Assembly (NCBI RefSeq): GCF_900142135.1
Contig: NZ_FQZU01000006.1
Location: 124,001-188,000, forward strand
Direction of reading: 5' to 3'
Source: Desulfatibacillum alkenivorans DSM 16219
Lineage (GTDB): Bacteria > Desulfobacterota > Desulfobacteria > Desulfobacterales > Desulfatibacillaceae
Length of the DNA stretch: 64,000 bases
Part shown: piece by piece, positions 35,606-44,015 of the stretch
Layout of the letters: each line of letters opens with the position of its first letter
Numbering within the stretch: position 1 is the stretch's first letter
The notes under the pieces: generated by a model
What the model was told of the DNA's origin: nothing
Database searches by the model: none
The model's input: only the letters and a program-made list of their open reading frames with translations
Program-made: the position numbers and the translations under genes

Positions 35606-35610
35606 GGCAA

Positions 35611-35640
35611 TGGGGTCAAATCTACGTTTGACGTTTGAGA
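35611..35640 (+). repeat. Solo RAYT-associated REP
   Basis: A 30-base sequence identical to the left end of the RAYT element at 61251-61280 (begins TGGGGTCAAATCTACG). It holds a hairpin GTCAAA-TCTACG-TTTGAC with GGG at its foot. Confidence 0.85.
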
Positions 35641-36046
35641 GCCCAGCCGCGGCATGCGATGCAGGGGACCGTGGGAACGACATCTTCGTGTTGGAAGGCG
35701 TATCCGGTGGTTTGAGTTCCCCAATTTCATACGGCCTGTGGGTTTGAACTAAATGTCGCGTTGCGACCCCGGCAGGATACTGCTCTGCCGGGGCTACCCA
35801 TGCCCAGATATAAGGATTCAAGGAATTCCGCGGCGGGGCATTCTCCCCGGCCAGTCCGGCATGCAATGCCGGGGGGCTGCTGCTACAGCCGCATCCATCT
35901 TTCACGCCGCATAAAACAATGTAGTTGCGCCCCCCGTGGGCGCCTTGTTTCAGCACGCAGCCTCCATCGAGGCGTAGGTTGGATAGAGCTTGCGAAACCC
36001 AACAATAGCAGCCTGTTATGACTAAAATCCTGCCGCAGATTCCCCG
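35641..36046. repeat. Cluster of dispersed hairpins
   Basis: No gene. It contains a type A hairpin at 35767-35793 (arms CCCCGGCAG/CTGCCGGGG, loop GATACTGCT, the exact complement of the AGCAGTATC loop), a CCGGCATGCAATGCCGG palindrome near 35849, a GTAG-headed unit 35921-35943, and a type N unit 35974-36004. Confidence 0.7.
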
Positions 36047-36775
36047 TTAACGATTGAACAAATCCTTCAGAGCGATATCCAAATCAATATCCACGGGCAA
36101 GGGCTTTTTCACGGTAATGCCGCAATCCAGCACCCCTTTCACCGGAGCGTTGATCACGGCATCCAGGGGAAGATTCCCGTTGATGACAAAATCCAAGGGC
36201 GCGTCCACGGTTTGATTGATGGACACGGGCAAAGGCTCCTGCAGCATGACCATCAACTCGTTGGGGATTTGGATTTCCTGGTCCAGGGGCACGTCAATGT
36301 CCAGGGGCACGCTGCCTTTGACGGGCACGGTCATGGTTACGCCCAGGACCTTGGTTTCGAACTCCGTGTCTATGGGGATTACCGCGCGCACCTTCACCGT
36401 GTCCTTCAGCCGCAAGGGCTGATCCAGCACCACGGGGAAAGTCTTGTTTAAAGGTATCAGAAAGGTTTCCTTGATGGGAATCCTGACCACCGAGGTCACG
36501 GGAAACTGGATGGGAATGTCTGCGTCAATATTGATGGGGAACTCGTGGTCAATGGCGGCGTCCACCCGAAAGTCCTCGGTGAACGTGATGGGCAGGGATT
36601 TTTGCAGATGCACCTGCCATTCCTTGAGGTGTGACAACTCCCGCCACATTAGCCCCAGGGCGGCGATCAGCACAATCGTCAGGATGGGGAAAAACAACCT
36701 GGCGGCGCCTTTCTTGGCTTTTATAGCGCTGGATTTATGGGACATTTCTTCTGAATCGCTTCTGTGATGCCGCAT
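36047..36775 (-). CDS. Membrane-anchored protein with proline-periodic beta-like repeats
   Basis: The start at 36775 has GGGGAG before the ATG. About 242 residues: a basic N-terminus, one membrane helix (LFFPILTIVLIAALGLMW), then ~180 residues in which short hydrophobic strands end in a Pro-hydrophobic pair every 10-16 residues (FPINI, IPIQFP, IPIKE, IPLNK, VPLDIDVPLD, LPVDIDL). Such a pattern suggests a beta-solenoid or repeated-strand surface domain on the outer face. I do not recognise a family. It stands alone between repeat clusters. Confidence 0.6.
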   Translation of the reverse strand: MRHHRSDSEEMSHKSSAIKAKKGAARLFFPILTIVLIAALGLMWRELSHLKEWQVHLQKSLPITFTEDFRVDAAIDHEFPINIDADIPIQFPVTSVVRIPIKETFLIPLNKTFPVVLDQPLRLKDTVKVRAVIPIDTEFETKVLGVTMTVPVKGSVPLDIDVPLDQEIQIPNELMVMLQEPLPVSINQTVDAPLDFVINGNLPLDAVINAPVKGVLDCGITVKKPLPVDIDLDIALKDLFNR

Positions 36776-37317
36776 GGCGCAACTCCCCTGTCCGGTCTTT
36801 GACCGGCCTTCCCCACCGGCCAAAGACGGCGTGCAAGGCCTGAACGCCGCCTGGGTGTATGAGAAACTATGTTAAACCTTCAAGATTGAGCAAAAAGGCT
36901 TAGAATCCATATGTTCAGTCTGGTTGTTGGGTTTCGCAAGCTCTACCCAACCTACGTTTTATCCAAAAAGACCTTAGGTTGGGTTAAGAAGTCCGGCTTC
37001 AATGCCTCAAGAAGCCCTTGCCGCTTTTGGACTTCGAACCCAACATCCATTCTGAAATCGTCCTGCCTGCATCCCGCCTTTTTGCGCGTCAGCGCATTTA
37101 GTCAGGCCGTTACTTTATTTGAAGCCCAAAACGCAGGGCAAGCCCTGAATCTGCATTGCCTTTTGAAACCTCAGCGGAGGATTCGCCTATTTTCTCGTAT
37201 CCTCTCCGCCCCTGCGCGAAGCGCCATTTAAGGTTTTTTGCGGAGCTTTTTTTTAAAAAAAAAGCGACTCGCCGAAGGCAAAAAAACTTTGCTTTTCGCT
37301 TTTTTTGCCCCCGCCCG
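36776..37317. repeat. Type N repeat cluster
   Basis: An inverted unit 36924-36955 (GTTGGGTTTCGCAAGC ... CCAACCTAC) followed by a direct unit 36973-37045 (TTAGGTTGGGTTAAGAAGTC ... TTCGAACCCAAC), the same order and spacing as at 25179-25298. No gene is visible in the remainder. The stretch before the next stop is A/T- and AAAGC-rich. Confidence 0.65.
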
Positions 37318-38382
37318 TCATCCCAGCAAATCTTTGGCGGCCTTGGATTGATAAAAGGACTGCAGGCGCTGGCGGATGCGCTTCTCCAGATATCCGCTGG
37401 CCTTGGCCTTGGCCAGGATGGGCGCCAGAAACTCCACGATTTCCAAAATAACCATGTCGCTGGTTACGCCCACGTCCTCCAGAAGCACGTCCATTTCCTT
37501 ATCGCCGTATTTTTCAAAAAAGTAGTGCACCAGTTCGGTGTACGTCTTTTTAAAATATTCGGTCTTGCGGAATTCCATCCAGAACTCGTAGCCGATGACA
37601 ATGAAATCCTCCATGTCGTCCGCGTCGATGTTGCTGTAGTGCTCTTCCAGGGTCAGGCCGGCTATGTGATTCCAGGTCCCGTCGCTGATGCCGGCAATGC
37701 GGTCTCCGTCCAGGAATCCCATGAGGAACTCTTCGCTGTCGTGGATGGCCGTCTCCACCTGTGCCTCAATCCGCTCCTTGATCTGGGCGTCGATGGCCGG
37801 CTCCAGGCTGGGCGCGGCCATGCGCACGGCGCCCTGGCCCATTTTAATGAGCGAGGAGAGGCCGGGCATCTTTTGCACGAACAGGTTTTGCTGCAAGACG
37901 AATTCCTTGGCCACGGTGTATATGGCGTCGGCGATGAGTCTGGAATAGGCCGGATTCCGCACGGTCCTTTTGATGGCCGCCATGCGGACCCGGTCCAGGC
38001 TGGAGGCTTTGTCCACAATGGCGTCAAAGGATTTGCGGGGAATGATTTCGTCCAGGGTGGTTTCCGCGCTGTGCTTCGAGGCAATGACCATGCGGCTCAT
38101 CTCGCCGATCAACTCGGTAAGGCCGCCGGCCACGGGCAGTTCCACCACGTTTCTTTTGATAACCCCCAGGACCCGATCCGCTGAGGCGAGCTCCTTCAGG
38201 CGGATTCCCTCCAGCCACTGGAACGCGGCCTCCACCTCTTCCCGGACGGTCTTTTCAATGCCTTTGGGAGTAAAGCGCCGCATCTCGAACTGAACGTGGG
38301 CGTCCAGCAGTTGGGCGGCGAGGTCCGGGCTTTGCTTGGCGCCGGATGCAGCTTTGGGACTGTTTTTTTTCTTGGTTGTCAT
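37318..38382 (-). CDS. Conserved-looking hypothetical protein
   Basis: A 354-residue, mostly helical soluble protein without signal peptide or membrane helix. It starts with a Lys-rich segment (MTTKKKNSPKAASGAK) and contains AAFQWLEGIRLKELASADRVLGVIKRNVVE and an acidic patch near GLTLEEHYSNIDADDMEDFI. I do not recognise a family. It is last in a minus-strand run of five genes that includes a FabR-like regulator, an acyltransferase-like protein and an alpha/beta hydrolase, so a lipid-related role is possible. Confidence 0.6.
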   Translation of the reverse strand: MTTKKKNSPKAASGAKQSPDLAAQLLDAHVQFEMRRFTPKGIEKTVREEVEAAFQWLEGIRLKELASADRVLGVIKRNVVELPVAGGLTELIGEMSRMVIASKHSAETTLDEIIPRKSFDAIVDKASSLDRVRMAAIKRTVRNPAYSRLIADAIYTVAKEFVLQQNLFVQKMPGLSSLIKMGQGAVRMAAPSLEPAIDAQIKERIEAQVETAIHDSEEFLMGFLDGDRIAGISDGTWNHIAGLTLEEHYSNIDADDMEDFIVIGYEFWMEFRKTEYFKKTYTELVHYFFEKYGDKEMDVLLEDVGVTSDMVILEIVEFLAPILAKAKASGYLEKRIRQRLQSFYQSKAAKDLLG

Positions 38383-38436
38383 GAAGCCGTTTCCACCGGA
38401 TAGGGTTGAAAAATATACGGGAGCAGCCAGCCGGCC

Positions 38437-39090
38437 TTAGGAGATCAAGGCGCCCAGAAGCAAAAACACGCATTCCCGGGCCGTCCGCGCTTTGGCCTCG
38501 GGCCATTCATCGGACTCCCGGCAAAGCGTTTCCTGAGCTGCGGCGGCCGCCAGGTTCAACATGGCCATGGCCAGAGCCTGACCGGTTTCCCGTCCTTCGC
38601 CGAGATCCACGCCCAAAGAGTCCATCCGCTCCCACAAGGCCTGGGCGGATTTTTCAAACTCCTGGGCGGCCGATTCCCGCAAGGCTCGGGAACTGCCGGT
38701 TCTTTCCTGGAAAAACAGGCGAAACAGATTTTGGTTTTCGGCGACTACTTCAAAAAAACACTCAACAAAAGGAGAAACAACGCCCTGCAAGGTTTCGGCG
38801 ATTTGAGCCGGCTTGGCGTTTTTGCCCGGCGCGGCGTAGTCCATGCCGTCCAGGGCCTTTTCCAAAGCCGGGTGCAAAAGTTCTGCAGCCTGATCCACCA
38901 AAGCCAGCCCCAACTCGTCCATGTCGCGAAAATGGCGATAAAACGAAGTGGGCGCAATGCCCGCCTTACGGGCCACGGACCGGAGGCTCAAGCTGGCGTA
39001 ACCCTCTTCCGCACTGAGCTGGAGAGCCCCTTCCATCAAACTTTGGCTGACGATCCGGCGCTGGCGTTTTTGCTCTTCCTTAAAACCCAT
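38437..39090 (-). CDS. TetR-family regulator (FabR-like)
   Basis: The start at 39090 (MGFKEEQKRQRR) has AAGGA upstream; an earlier ATG at 39144 has no site. About 217 residues. The helix-turn-helix YASLSLRSVARKAGIAPTSFYRHFRDMDELGLAL is strikingly like that of E. coli FabR, repressor of unsaturated fatty-acid synthesis. The rest is a typical helical ligand domain. A GTGCGTACA-type palindrome at 41483-41502 upstream of the gene run resembles FabR operators. It is therefore likely to sense acyl-CoA or acyl-ACP composition. Confidence 0.85.
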   Translation of the reverse strand: MGFKEEQKRQRRIVSQSLMEGALQLSAEEGYASLSLRSVARKAGIAPTSFYRHFRDMDELGLALVDQAAELLHPALEKALDGMDYAAPGKNAKPAQIAETLQGVVSPFVECFFEVVAENQNLFRLFFQERTGSSRALRESAAQEFEKSAQALWERMDSLGVDLGEGRETGQALAMAMLNLAAAAAQETLCRESDEWPEAKARTARECVFLLLGALIS

Positions 39091-39202
39091 AGGTCCTTGT
39101 TTGCTTGGTTTTTCAACCGGTATGACTAATGCGAGGTTTGACATCCGTTATTTTCCATTTGTAACAGATTCTCAAGGGAACTTCCAGAGTATTTATCGCG
39201 TT

Positions 39203-40066
39203 TTAAGCCCCGGCGCCGCGTTCGATGAGCCGCTGCATGCGCCTGCCCGCCAAAAGCGTTTTCACCTTGTCGGTCATGAGGTTCATTTCCGCCCGGATGC
39301 GTTCGGCCTCCACGTTCAGCATGAGGCTGCACTCTCTTGGGCTGAGGGTTTTAAAGTCTTTTTCCGTCATACTGGGCGTGTAAAGCTGAGCCAGGGCTAC
39401 GTAGTTGTCCAGCTTTTTATACGGCGGCAATGTCAGGTTGACGCCCCGCAGCCCAAAGGTATTGGGCAGGGACAATCCCAAGGGCAGCCTCAGCCGCCGG
39501 TTCCAGGTCTCCGCGCCCTGATGGGCGACCAGGACCAGGTTGGCGTTGGACCGGATGGCCGCGGCGATCATGCCCCGGGACCTGAACGGCCCCACGTATT
39601 CCTTAAAGGAAAGAAAGCTGTTGGCGCCTTCCGGCGCCGTGCCCGTCACCTGAATCCTGCCGGTCTTCAAAAGCCTGGTCAGGTGATCCACGGTTTTCAC
39701 CTCCGTGGGCGTCCCCAGAACCCGTTTGTAATACTCCTTGAATCCCGGCACGAGAAACACCGCCTTGTGAGGAACCATGCCGCCGATCAAATCGCCGCAC
39801 CCGGAATCCACATAATGCTTGCTCACCAAGGCCAAAATGGGAACCCAGGCCAGCCCGGGTCCGTGGGAAACGATAATCACTACAGGCCTGCCGTTTTCGG
39901 GGATCAAGGCTTCCCCGTTATGCAATTCCGCCCGCTCCACAAGCCGGTTTAAAACAAAATCGTAAAAGGGCTGCATCTCCTTTAAGCGGACGCCCATGCC
40001 CTTGCCGCTTTCAAAAATCCCGGCGTTCTTCTCGCCGACCCCCGGCGTATCCGGTCCTTGTTTCAT
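39203..40066 (-). CDS. Acyltransferase-like protein with degenerate motifs
   Basis: The start at 40066 (MKQGPDTPGVGEK) has GGGAGG six bases upstream. About 287 residues. Two segments recall glycerolipid acyltransferases: VVIIVSHGPGLAWVPIL in place of the NHxxxxD motif and TAPEGANSFLSFKEY in place of the EGTR motif. The His is kept but the Asp and Arg are not obvious. It lies just downstream of an alpha/beta hydrolase in the same unit. Function as a lipid acyltransferase is a guess based on motif and context. Confidence 0.6.
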   Translation of the reverse strand: MKQGPDTPGVGEKNAGIFESGKGMGVRLKEMQPFYDFVLNRLVERAELHNGEALIPENGRPVVIIVSHGPGLAWVPILALVSKHYVDSGCGDLIGGMVPHKAVFLVPGFKEYYKRVLGTPTEVKTVDHLTRLLKTGRIQVTGTAPEGANSFLSFKEYVGPFRSRGMIAAAIRSNANLVLVAHQGAETWNRRLRLPLGLSLPNTFGLRGVNLTLPPYKKLDNYVALAQLYTPSMTEKDFKTLSPRECSLMLNVEAERIRAEMNLMTDKVKTLLAGRRMQRLIERGAGA

Positions 40067-40113
40067 TGTCCCCCTCCCAACTATCTGATTCCAAGTAGTC
40101 CTTTTTTGTCCCC

Positions 40114-41082
40114 TTAACCCGGGTTGCCCGCAAGCAGGGACCCGCCGTCCAGTTTGGCTGCTTCCAATGTGCTCGGGCGCGCCGGCTCCGAGGTCCCGGC
40201 AACGTGCTCCACATGGCAGTACGGCGTGTCTCCCACCTGAACAATGGGAACGTCCTTCATAAAATCCAAAATCGCTTTGGCCGTATCTTCCGGCTTTTCC
40301 TCCTGGGGCATGTGCCCGCATTCGGGCAAAACCACAAAGGTTCCGCGGCCCATTTGTTGGTCCAAAAGCTGCTGCCCATAATGCAGGGGAATCCACCGGT
40401 CGTCCTCGCCCCAGATCACCAGCACCGGCGCCTTGACCGAATACCCGCCGTCCATGAAACGCAGGAACGGCTTGGGATCCATGGCCCGGGCCGCCAGGGT
40501 CTGGGCGTACAGGCAGCCGGGGGAGCGCAAGGGGTCGTAATAGGCTTGCACCTTTTCCGGCGTGACGAACCTGGGGTTGAAAAACACCTGCTTGAGGTAA
40601 TACCGCACCACTTCCCGCGTCACCACCAGGCCGGCCAGTCGCGGCGCCAGGGGAAAATGGGAAAGCCGGATGATCAGAGGGTGGGGGATGTCGTAAGGCG
40701 CCAGGGCGTTCAGCAGCACCAGCTTGCTCACCTTTTCCGGATACACCAGGGCCATGAGCGACGCGATGCCTCCGCCCAACGAATTGCCCGTAACCACCGC
40801 TTTTTCCAGGCCTACGGCGTCCATCCAGTCCACCACGTCCTCCATGAGGCTGAACGGGTCGTATTTGCCGTTTTTGGGCTTTTCGGAGTAGCCGAAACCC
40901 TTCAGGTCCAGGGCCCACACGTTATAGCCCTGCTTATGAAGGAGGGGCGCCATCTCCTGCCAGGTGTAGGACGAGGACGCGAATCCGTGAATCAAAAGCA
41001 CGTCCTCTCCAGGGCCGGGCAGTTCCGTATAATGAATCCGCACTCCATTCACTCGCACGAATCGATCCCATAAAAGGTTCAT
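40114..41082 (-). CDS. Alpha/beta hydrolase
   Basis: The start at 41082 (MNLLWDRFVRVNGVRIHY) has GGGGAGG upstream and overlaps the preceding stop by four bases (ATGA). About 322 residues. Oxyanion segment LLIHGFASSS, nucleophile elbow GNSLGGG, acid in WGEDDRWIP and His in ECGHMPQEEKPE are all seen. It belongs to the broad hydrolase/lipase group that acts on C-C or ester bonds. It probably works on lipids, given the neighbours. The ~45-residue C-terminal tail after the fold is unusual. Confidence 0.85.
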   Translation of the reverse strand: MNLLWDRFVRVNGVRIHYTELPGPGEDVLLIHGFASSSYTWQEMAPLLHKQGYNVWALDLKGFGYSEKPKNGKYDPFSLMEDVVDWMDAVGLEKAVVTGNSLGGGIASLMALVYPEKVSKLVLLNALAPYDIPHPLIIRLSHFPLAPRLAGLVVTREVVRYYLKQVFFNPRFVTPEKVQAYYDPLRSPGCLYAQTLAARAMDPKPFLRFMDGGYSVKAPVLVIWGEDDRWIPLHYGQQLLDQQMGRGTFVVLPECGHMPQEEKPEDTAKAILDFMKDVPIVQVGDTPYCHVEHVAGTSEPARPSTLEAAKLDGGSLLAGNPG

Positions 41083-41444
41083 CTTTCGCCTCCCCGGCCG
41101 CATGCGCTCCGATTTTTTGCGGCCAAACGCAAATGTCCGAAATGGCTGTAGCATGACGCCAGCAGCGGATAGTCCGGCTCCAGAGAGTCGTGACTATGGC
41201 GGATTTCCTGCTCCAGCCGGATGCCCAGGCGGGAAGCGGCCCGGCCGTCCTCTCCCAGGCGGCAGCGTTTGGCGCCCGCCGCTCTTTCCGGGCGGGGAGG
41301 CGTCAGGGCTTGGCGAAGCCTTTTCCAGGAGCGTTTGGCGTCCTTGGCGCTTCCAAGCGCGTGGAGGTTGTTTTCCGGTTTAAGGGCGTTTTTCAGCAGT
41401 TCGCTGGCCCGGCTTTCGATATGATTTAATAATTGCTTGCTCAT
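41079..41444 (-). CDS. Small hypothetical protein heading the lipid gene run
   Basis: From the ATG at 41444 (GGAGG five bases upstream) about 121 residues: MSKQLLNHIESRASELLKNALKPENNLHALGS, then a basic Lys/Arg-rich stretch and two late Cys. No family recognised. It overlaps the hydrolase start by four bases, so translation is coupled. The palindrome at 41483-41502 lies 39 bases upstream. Confidence 0.55.
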   Translation of the reverse strand: MSKQLLNHIESRASELLKNALKPENNLHALGSAKDAKRSWKRLRQALTPPRPERAAGAKRCRLGEDGRAASRLGIRLEQEIRHSHDSLEPDYPLLASCYSHFGHLRLAAKNRSACGRGGER

Positions 41445-41482
41445 ATGTTCCTCCATCTGTATGGACAAGTTTTAACTCATCT

Positions 41483-41502
41483 GTGCGTACAAGTGTACGC
41501 AC
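41483..41502. promoter_or_regulatory. FabR-like palindromic operator
   Basis: GTGCGTACAAGTGTACGCAC: perfect 9-bp arms around AG. It sits just upstream of the five-gene minus-strand run that encodes a FabR-like regulator. A half site GTGCGTA follows at 41535. Confidence 0.6.
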
Positions 41503-41679
41503 GACTTTGCATCCTGTCAAGACGTTTTTTTCGCCGTGCGTAAAATTTTTTCCGATGGGAGGATTAAAAAGGCAGGGCGCGTTAAAAACTCGTTCCCATG
41601 CTTTACAAGAAAATATCTGTATAACTATTTGAAACCATGTCTGTTTTAAGGCCTAAGACGGCTGTAAAAACCAAGGGCG

Positions 41680-41708
41680 GCCCAGGCACAGCAGTACCGT
41701 GCCTGGGC
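41680..41708 (+). repeat. Type A hairpin
   Basis: A 10-bp perfect stem (left arm GCCCAGGCAC) with loop AGCAGTACC, followed by a small GCGC-GCAA-GCGC stem and AGTAGG. Confidence 0.7.
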
Positions 41709-42007
41709 GCGCAAGCGCAGTAGGAACGGCCTTTTTCGGCAGTAGAATCCCGATAACTCAAGCGAACGAATGTTCCATCTATAACTGCCAAAAACTGGAA
41801 TCCGAGCATCGCCGCACGCCCGCCCAGCATCCTTAATTTCAATCCTCCTTCCCGGCCGCACCTTTTGTTGCTAACGCAACCCAGGCAATACACGACATTG
41901 CCTGGGCCGCCCCAAAAACAGGCGGGGCAAGCCCCGCACCCTGCACCAATATTGGCCATCATCCTGGTATTACATGCCATGGATGCCGGCGATGTCTGCT
42001 CGTCAGT

Positions 42008-42052
42008 GTAGTTGCAGGCCACCGGGCCTGCCATGGACGCGTTTTACGCGCC
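42008..42052 (+). repeat. GTAG-headed REP-like unit
   Basis: GTAG (42008-42011), stem GCAGGC/GCCTGC with loop CACCGG, then a GACGCG/CGCG stem. Confidence 0.6.
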
Positions 42053-42131
42053 CATAAAACTCAACAAGCAATACGCCGACATTGTTTTAAAAATCCAGAA
42101 GGTAAAATTTCGCCCTATGAGCATGGGCAGC

Positions 42132-42156
42132 CCGGGCAGAGCAGTATCCTGCCCGG
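42132..42156 (+). repeat. Type A hairpin
   Basis: Stem CCGGGCAG/CTGCCCGG with loop AGCAGTATC. The stem differs from that at 41680 by paired changes; the loop is nearly constant. Confidence 0.7.
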
Positions 42157-42297
42157 ATGCGCCAGCACATGCCGTTCGACCCGTCAGGCCGCAGAAATCC
42201 GACGCGCTGGGTCAAACCAAAACCTGTCTTGGAACGAACATCCCGTTCCCATGCTGTGCGTGGGAGTTTATATATAAACACTTGAAATTAATTATAT

Positions 42298-43170
42298 TTA
42301 ATACAAGGAAAGAAAATAATTGAGAGAGGACTTGCGAATCAGCTTTTCGGAAAAACCGTCTCGTCCCGGCCGGGCGATCGTCCGCCCCAAGGAAAGGCCC
42401 CAGGACGCCAGACCCTCCAATGGCCTTGCTCTGCCGTGGCTTTTTTCTGCAGCGTACCGGCACTTGCCGTGCATGGCGGCTTTATTCAAAAAATACTCCC
42501 GGGTCATGCGGTCCGGGGTCATAAAATGAGTAACGCAGAGGCCGGGGTCGTAGACTGTCGCCAATCCCGCCTTTTCCAGGCGCAGCATGATTTCCAGGTC
42601 TTCGCTGTCGCCAAGGCCCTTGCCCGAGCGGCCCAGACCCGTGTGAAAGCCTCCGATTTTTACCAGAACCTTTTTGGGAAAGGCCATATTGGTTCCGTAC
42701 AGGATCTGAGGATATTTGAGAAAACGCCTTTGCGGGCCATGGTCCAGCTTGTTGCACCAGATTTCCAGGTCTGACGAAAACCAGGACGGCGGGGTTTCAA
42801 TGCACTCCACCCGGATGGGACCGCCGGCCGCGCCCGGATTGGGGATGTCATGGAGCAGGCTGTCCAGATTATTCAGGTATTGGGGATCCAAAACCGCGTC
42901 GTCGTCCACATAGACGATGAAATCGCCCTTGGACTCTTTGACGGCCCGGTTCCGGGCGTGGGAAAGGCCCTGGCGGGATTCCTGTACGATTCGCAGACGG
43001 GCATGCCGGGCGGAAAGGTCCGCCAGCACGGCCGCCGTGTCGTCCGTGGAGTTGTTGTCCACCGCCAGCACTTCATAGTCCGGGGCGCCTTCCTGGGCCA
43101 AGGCCGCCAGGATGGACCGCTCCAGGATGTCGCTCCGATTGTACGTGCAAACGGCGATGGTGTATGTCAT
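42298..43170 (-). CDS. Glycosyltransferase family 2
   Basis: A 290-residue GT-A fold transferase. The nucleotide-sugar part shows AVCTYNRSDILERSI, VDNNSTDDT and the metal motif VDDDAV. An acceptor-binding GGFHTGLGRSGKGLGDSEDLEIMLRL segment follows. The C-terminal ~80 residues have little resemblance to known domains. No membrane segment is present. The gene follows the LysE exporter by 30 bases. The sugar and acceptor are unknown; surface polysaccharide or protein glycosylation is usual for the family. Confidence 0.9.
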   Translation of the reverse strand: MTYTIAVCTYNRSDILERSILAALAQEGAPDYEVLAVDNNSTDDTAAVLADLSARHARLRIVQESRQGLSHARNRAVKESKGDFIVYVDDDAVLDPQYLNNLDSLLHDIPNPGAAGGPIRVECIETPPSWFSSDLEIWCNKLDHGPQRRFLKYPQILYGTNMAFPKKVLVKIGGFHTGLGRSGKGLGDSEDLEIMLRLEKAGLATVYDPGLCVTHFMTPDRMTREYFLNKAAMHGKCRYAAEKSHGRARPLEGLASWGLSLGRTIARPGRDGFSEKLIRKSSLNYFLSLY

Positions 43171-43200
43171 GACCGCCCCCTCCGGCGGCTAGGCAAATGT

Positions 43201-43836
43201 TTATTTTTCGATGAAGGCCAGACGGCAGGCGAGTCCCACGAGCATGGCGCCCAGGCAGCGTTCCAGCCACAGGCCGACCTTTTTGCTTTCCCGCAATTTG
43301 ACGGTCAGGCGATCGCCCAAAAAGATGATGGGCGGCTCCACAAAGGCGGCTACGACGATGATCAGAGCGCCGTGCACGAACAATTGCAGCCACATGGGGC
43401 CTGCTCCCTGCACCACGAACTGGGGCAGAAAAGCCAGGAAAAAAGTCGCGACCTTGGGGTTGAACAGGTCCACCAGAACCCCCTGCCGAAACACCGGCCA
43501 CAGGTTGCCGCTTTTCACTTCCTTGTTTGCGGTCAAAGCCTCTCCGCCGGAGCGAAAGGCCTGGAGGCCCAGCCAAAGCAAGTAGGCCACGCCCGCCCAC
43601 TTGACCACCGAAAAGGCCGTGGCCGAAGCAGCCACAATGGCCGACAACCCCAGCGCCGCCAAAGCTACATGCCCCATGGCGCCCGTCCAGATGCCGAACA
43701 TGGCGGCAAGGCCGTTCTTTTTGCCGCCGTTGACCGTGTGGCCCATAATAAAGGCGATGTCCGGTCCAGGGGCCAGATTCAAAATCAAAGCAGCGGCGAA
43801 AAACGACGTCCAATGGGCCGGGCTGTATTCCAACAT
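43201..43836 (-). CDS. LysE-family translocator
   Basis: A 211-residue protein with five or six membrane helices. LILNLAPGPDIAFIMGHTVNGGKKNGLAAMFGIWTG is the family opening with its conserved Pro-Gly-Pro. Members export amino acids such as lysine, homoserine or threonine, or related metabolites. The start ATG is at 43836. Confidence 0.88.
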   Translation of the reverse strand: MLEYSPAHWTSFFAAALILNLAPGPDIAFIMGHTVNGGKKNGLAAMFGIWTGAMGHVALAALGLSAIVAASATAFSVVKWAGVAYLLWLGLQAFRSGGEALTANKEVKSGNLWPVFRQGVLVDLFNPKVATFFLAFLPQFVVQGAGPMWLQLFVHGALIIVVAAFVEPPIIFLGDRLTVKLRESKKVGLWLERCLGAMLVGLACRLAFIEK

Positions 43837-43951
43837 GATGCAAACTCCGAAAAAAAAGATGGTTCAGGCTAATGCCTTGTCGGCCGACATCATAAGGCCT
43901 GCCGCCTGCAAAGGCAAGGGGCGATCTTTTTTCTTGCCGTCTGTTCCGCAT

Positions 43952-43992
43952 AAAAAAACGCGGGCCCCGGCCCCCACCGGCGTCCGCGTTTT
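43952..43992 (-). terminator. Intrinsic terminator of the aldehyde dehydrogenase gene
   Basis: Arms AAAACGCGG/CCGCGTTTT with an inner GC-rich stem. The minus strand continues with T seven times. It lies 24 bases past the aldehyde dehydrogenase stop. Confidence 0.75.
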
Positions 43993-44015
43993 CTATCATA
44001 GCTGTATGGAGCAAT

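Larger units (their letters stand above)
41445..42297. repeat. Operator and hairpin-rich intergenic region
   Basis: Besides the palindrome at 41483 it holds a partial type C (41591), a type A hairpin (41680-41708), a CCCAGGCAAT..ATTGCCTGGG hairpin (~41879), a GTAG-headed unit (42008-42052), a type A hairpin (42132-42156) and a type C hairpin (42246-42266). No gene is supported. Confidence 0.7.

Noticed and set aside
40067-40918. N-terminal extension of the acyltransferase-like frame (up to 571 residues)
   Set aside because: It runs through the alpha/beta hydrolase gene in another frame. A ribosome site and ATG at 40066 give a normal start.
43073-44014. Minus-strand 313-residue frame overlapping the LysE gene
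   Set aside because: Out-of-frame reading of the LysE and terminator region; low-complexity Arg/Gly/Pro content.
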